Shown piece by piece: positions 54,848 to 54,895 of a stretch of 54,895 bases of DNA (the first letter of the stretch is position 1; each line of letters opens with the position of its first letter). Location: positions 1 to 54,895 of the forward strand of contig CAZKXX010000012.1 in the NCBI GenBank assembly GCA_964556705.1, written 5' to 3'. Both the position numbers and the translations under genes were made by a program. The stretch comes from CAZKXX01 sp964556705 (GTDB lineage Bacteria; Acidobacteriota; Terriglobia; UBA7540). The notes under the pieces were generated by a model. The model had not been told where the DNA came from and searched no databases. It saw only the letters and a program-made list of their open reading frames with translations.

Positions 54848-54895
54848 ATGTCTCTTTCGGAATTTCGGAACGAGCCTTTGAGCGATTTCAAGGGG
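54848..54895 (+). CDS. pruA: Start of L-glutamate gamma-semialdehyde dehydrogenase, truncated by the window
   Basis: Only 16 codons are present: MSLSEFRNEPLSDFKG. FRNEP(L/Y)xDF is the usual N-terminus of 1-pyrroline-5-carboxylate dehydrogenase (PruA), which oxidises glutamate semialdehyde to glutamate in proline catabolism. AAGGAGG seven bases before the ATG is the best ribosome site in the window. The call depends on a short motif, so moderate confidence. Confidence 0.6.
   Translation, partial: MSLSEFRNEPLSDFKG

Overview
This 54.9 kb window is GC-rich, gene-dense chromosomal DNA, probably from a member of the Acidobacteriota. The reasons are two secreted VWA proteins of the type usual in that phylum, a small zinc-ribbon/coiled-coil protein, a stand-alone EF-G paralogue and frequent TTG/GTG starts. 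The assignment is inference; no rRNA is present. Genes are cut at both ends: lutC runs off the left edge and pruA begins at the right edge.

Layout. 1-7 kb: LutC (partial), a DksA/TraR protein, an MltD-like lytic transglycosylase lipoprotein, a histone-like protein, a HipA-like kinase plus DUF3037 pair and two uncharacterised proteins. 7-14.5 kb (minus strand): a 2-oxoacid dehydrogenase operon transcribed lpdA, lipB, E1alpha, DUF429 gene, second E1alpha, E1beta, E2. 14.6-18.3 kb: a radical SAM protein, a divergent cytokinin-dehydrogenase-like flavoprotein and tRNA-Leu(CAG). 18.4-22.9 kb (minus): a six-gene operon of a dimeric-barrel-like protein, a homocysteine-methyltransferase-family enzyme, a ROK kinase, a Gfo/Idh/MocA oxidoreductase and two half-size EamA transporters. 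23-28 kb: RNase R, a membrane redoxin with an in-frame UGA at its active site (probable selenoprotein) and a secreted amidohydrolase. 28-35 kb (plus): zinc-ribbon protein, EF-G-like GTPase, GRP transporter with nucleoside hydrolase, nitrilase coupled to a GNAT. 35-40 kb: M23 peptidase and two cation/proton antiporters, the first behind an nhaA-I-like leader. 40-48.5 kb: dGTPase-like HD protein, short UvrC-like protein, MBL-PilZ fusion, UvrD-type helicase-nuclease and RmuC. 48.5-54.9 kb: a hidden minus-strand unit for a 13-residue Lys-rich peptide, two convergent VWA proteins, ThiI, a hypothetical protein, two tandem homocysteine-methyltransferase paralogues and the start of pruA.

Three observations stand out. 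First, at least nine gene junctions carry degenerate short-period 'stutter' repeats, often as two inverted arms around a short core. They repeatedly begin inside the stop codon of the preceding gene. One such pair brackets a low-GC DUF429 gene inside the dehydrogenase operon, as if it were cargo. The unit sequence differs at every site but the design is the same, and I know of no named family that fits. Second, the redoxin reads through UGA exactly where the active-site cysteine should be. Third, the antiporter leader resembles the lithium-sensing nhaA-I riboswitch as I remember it.

Start codons were chosen from Shine-Dalgarno spacing and family N-termini, so several differ from the longest open frame. 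No database search was possible; family names rest on motif recognition.
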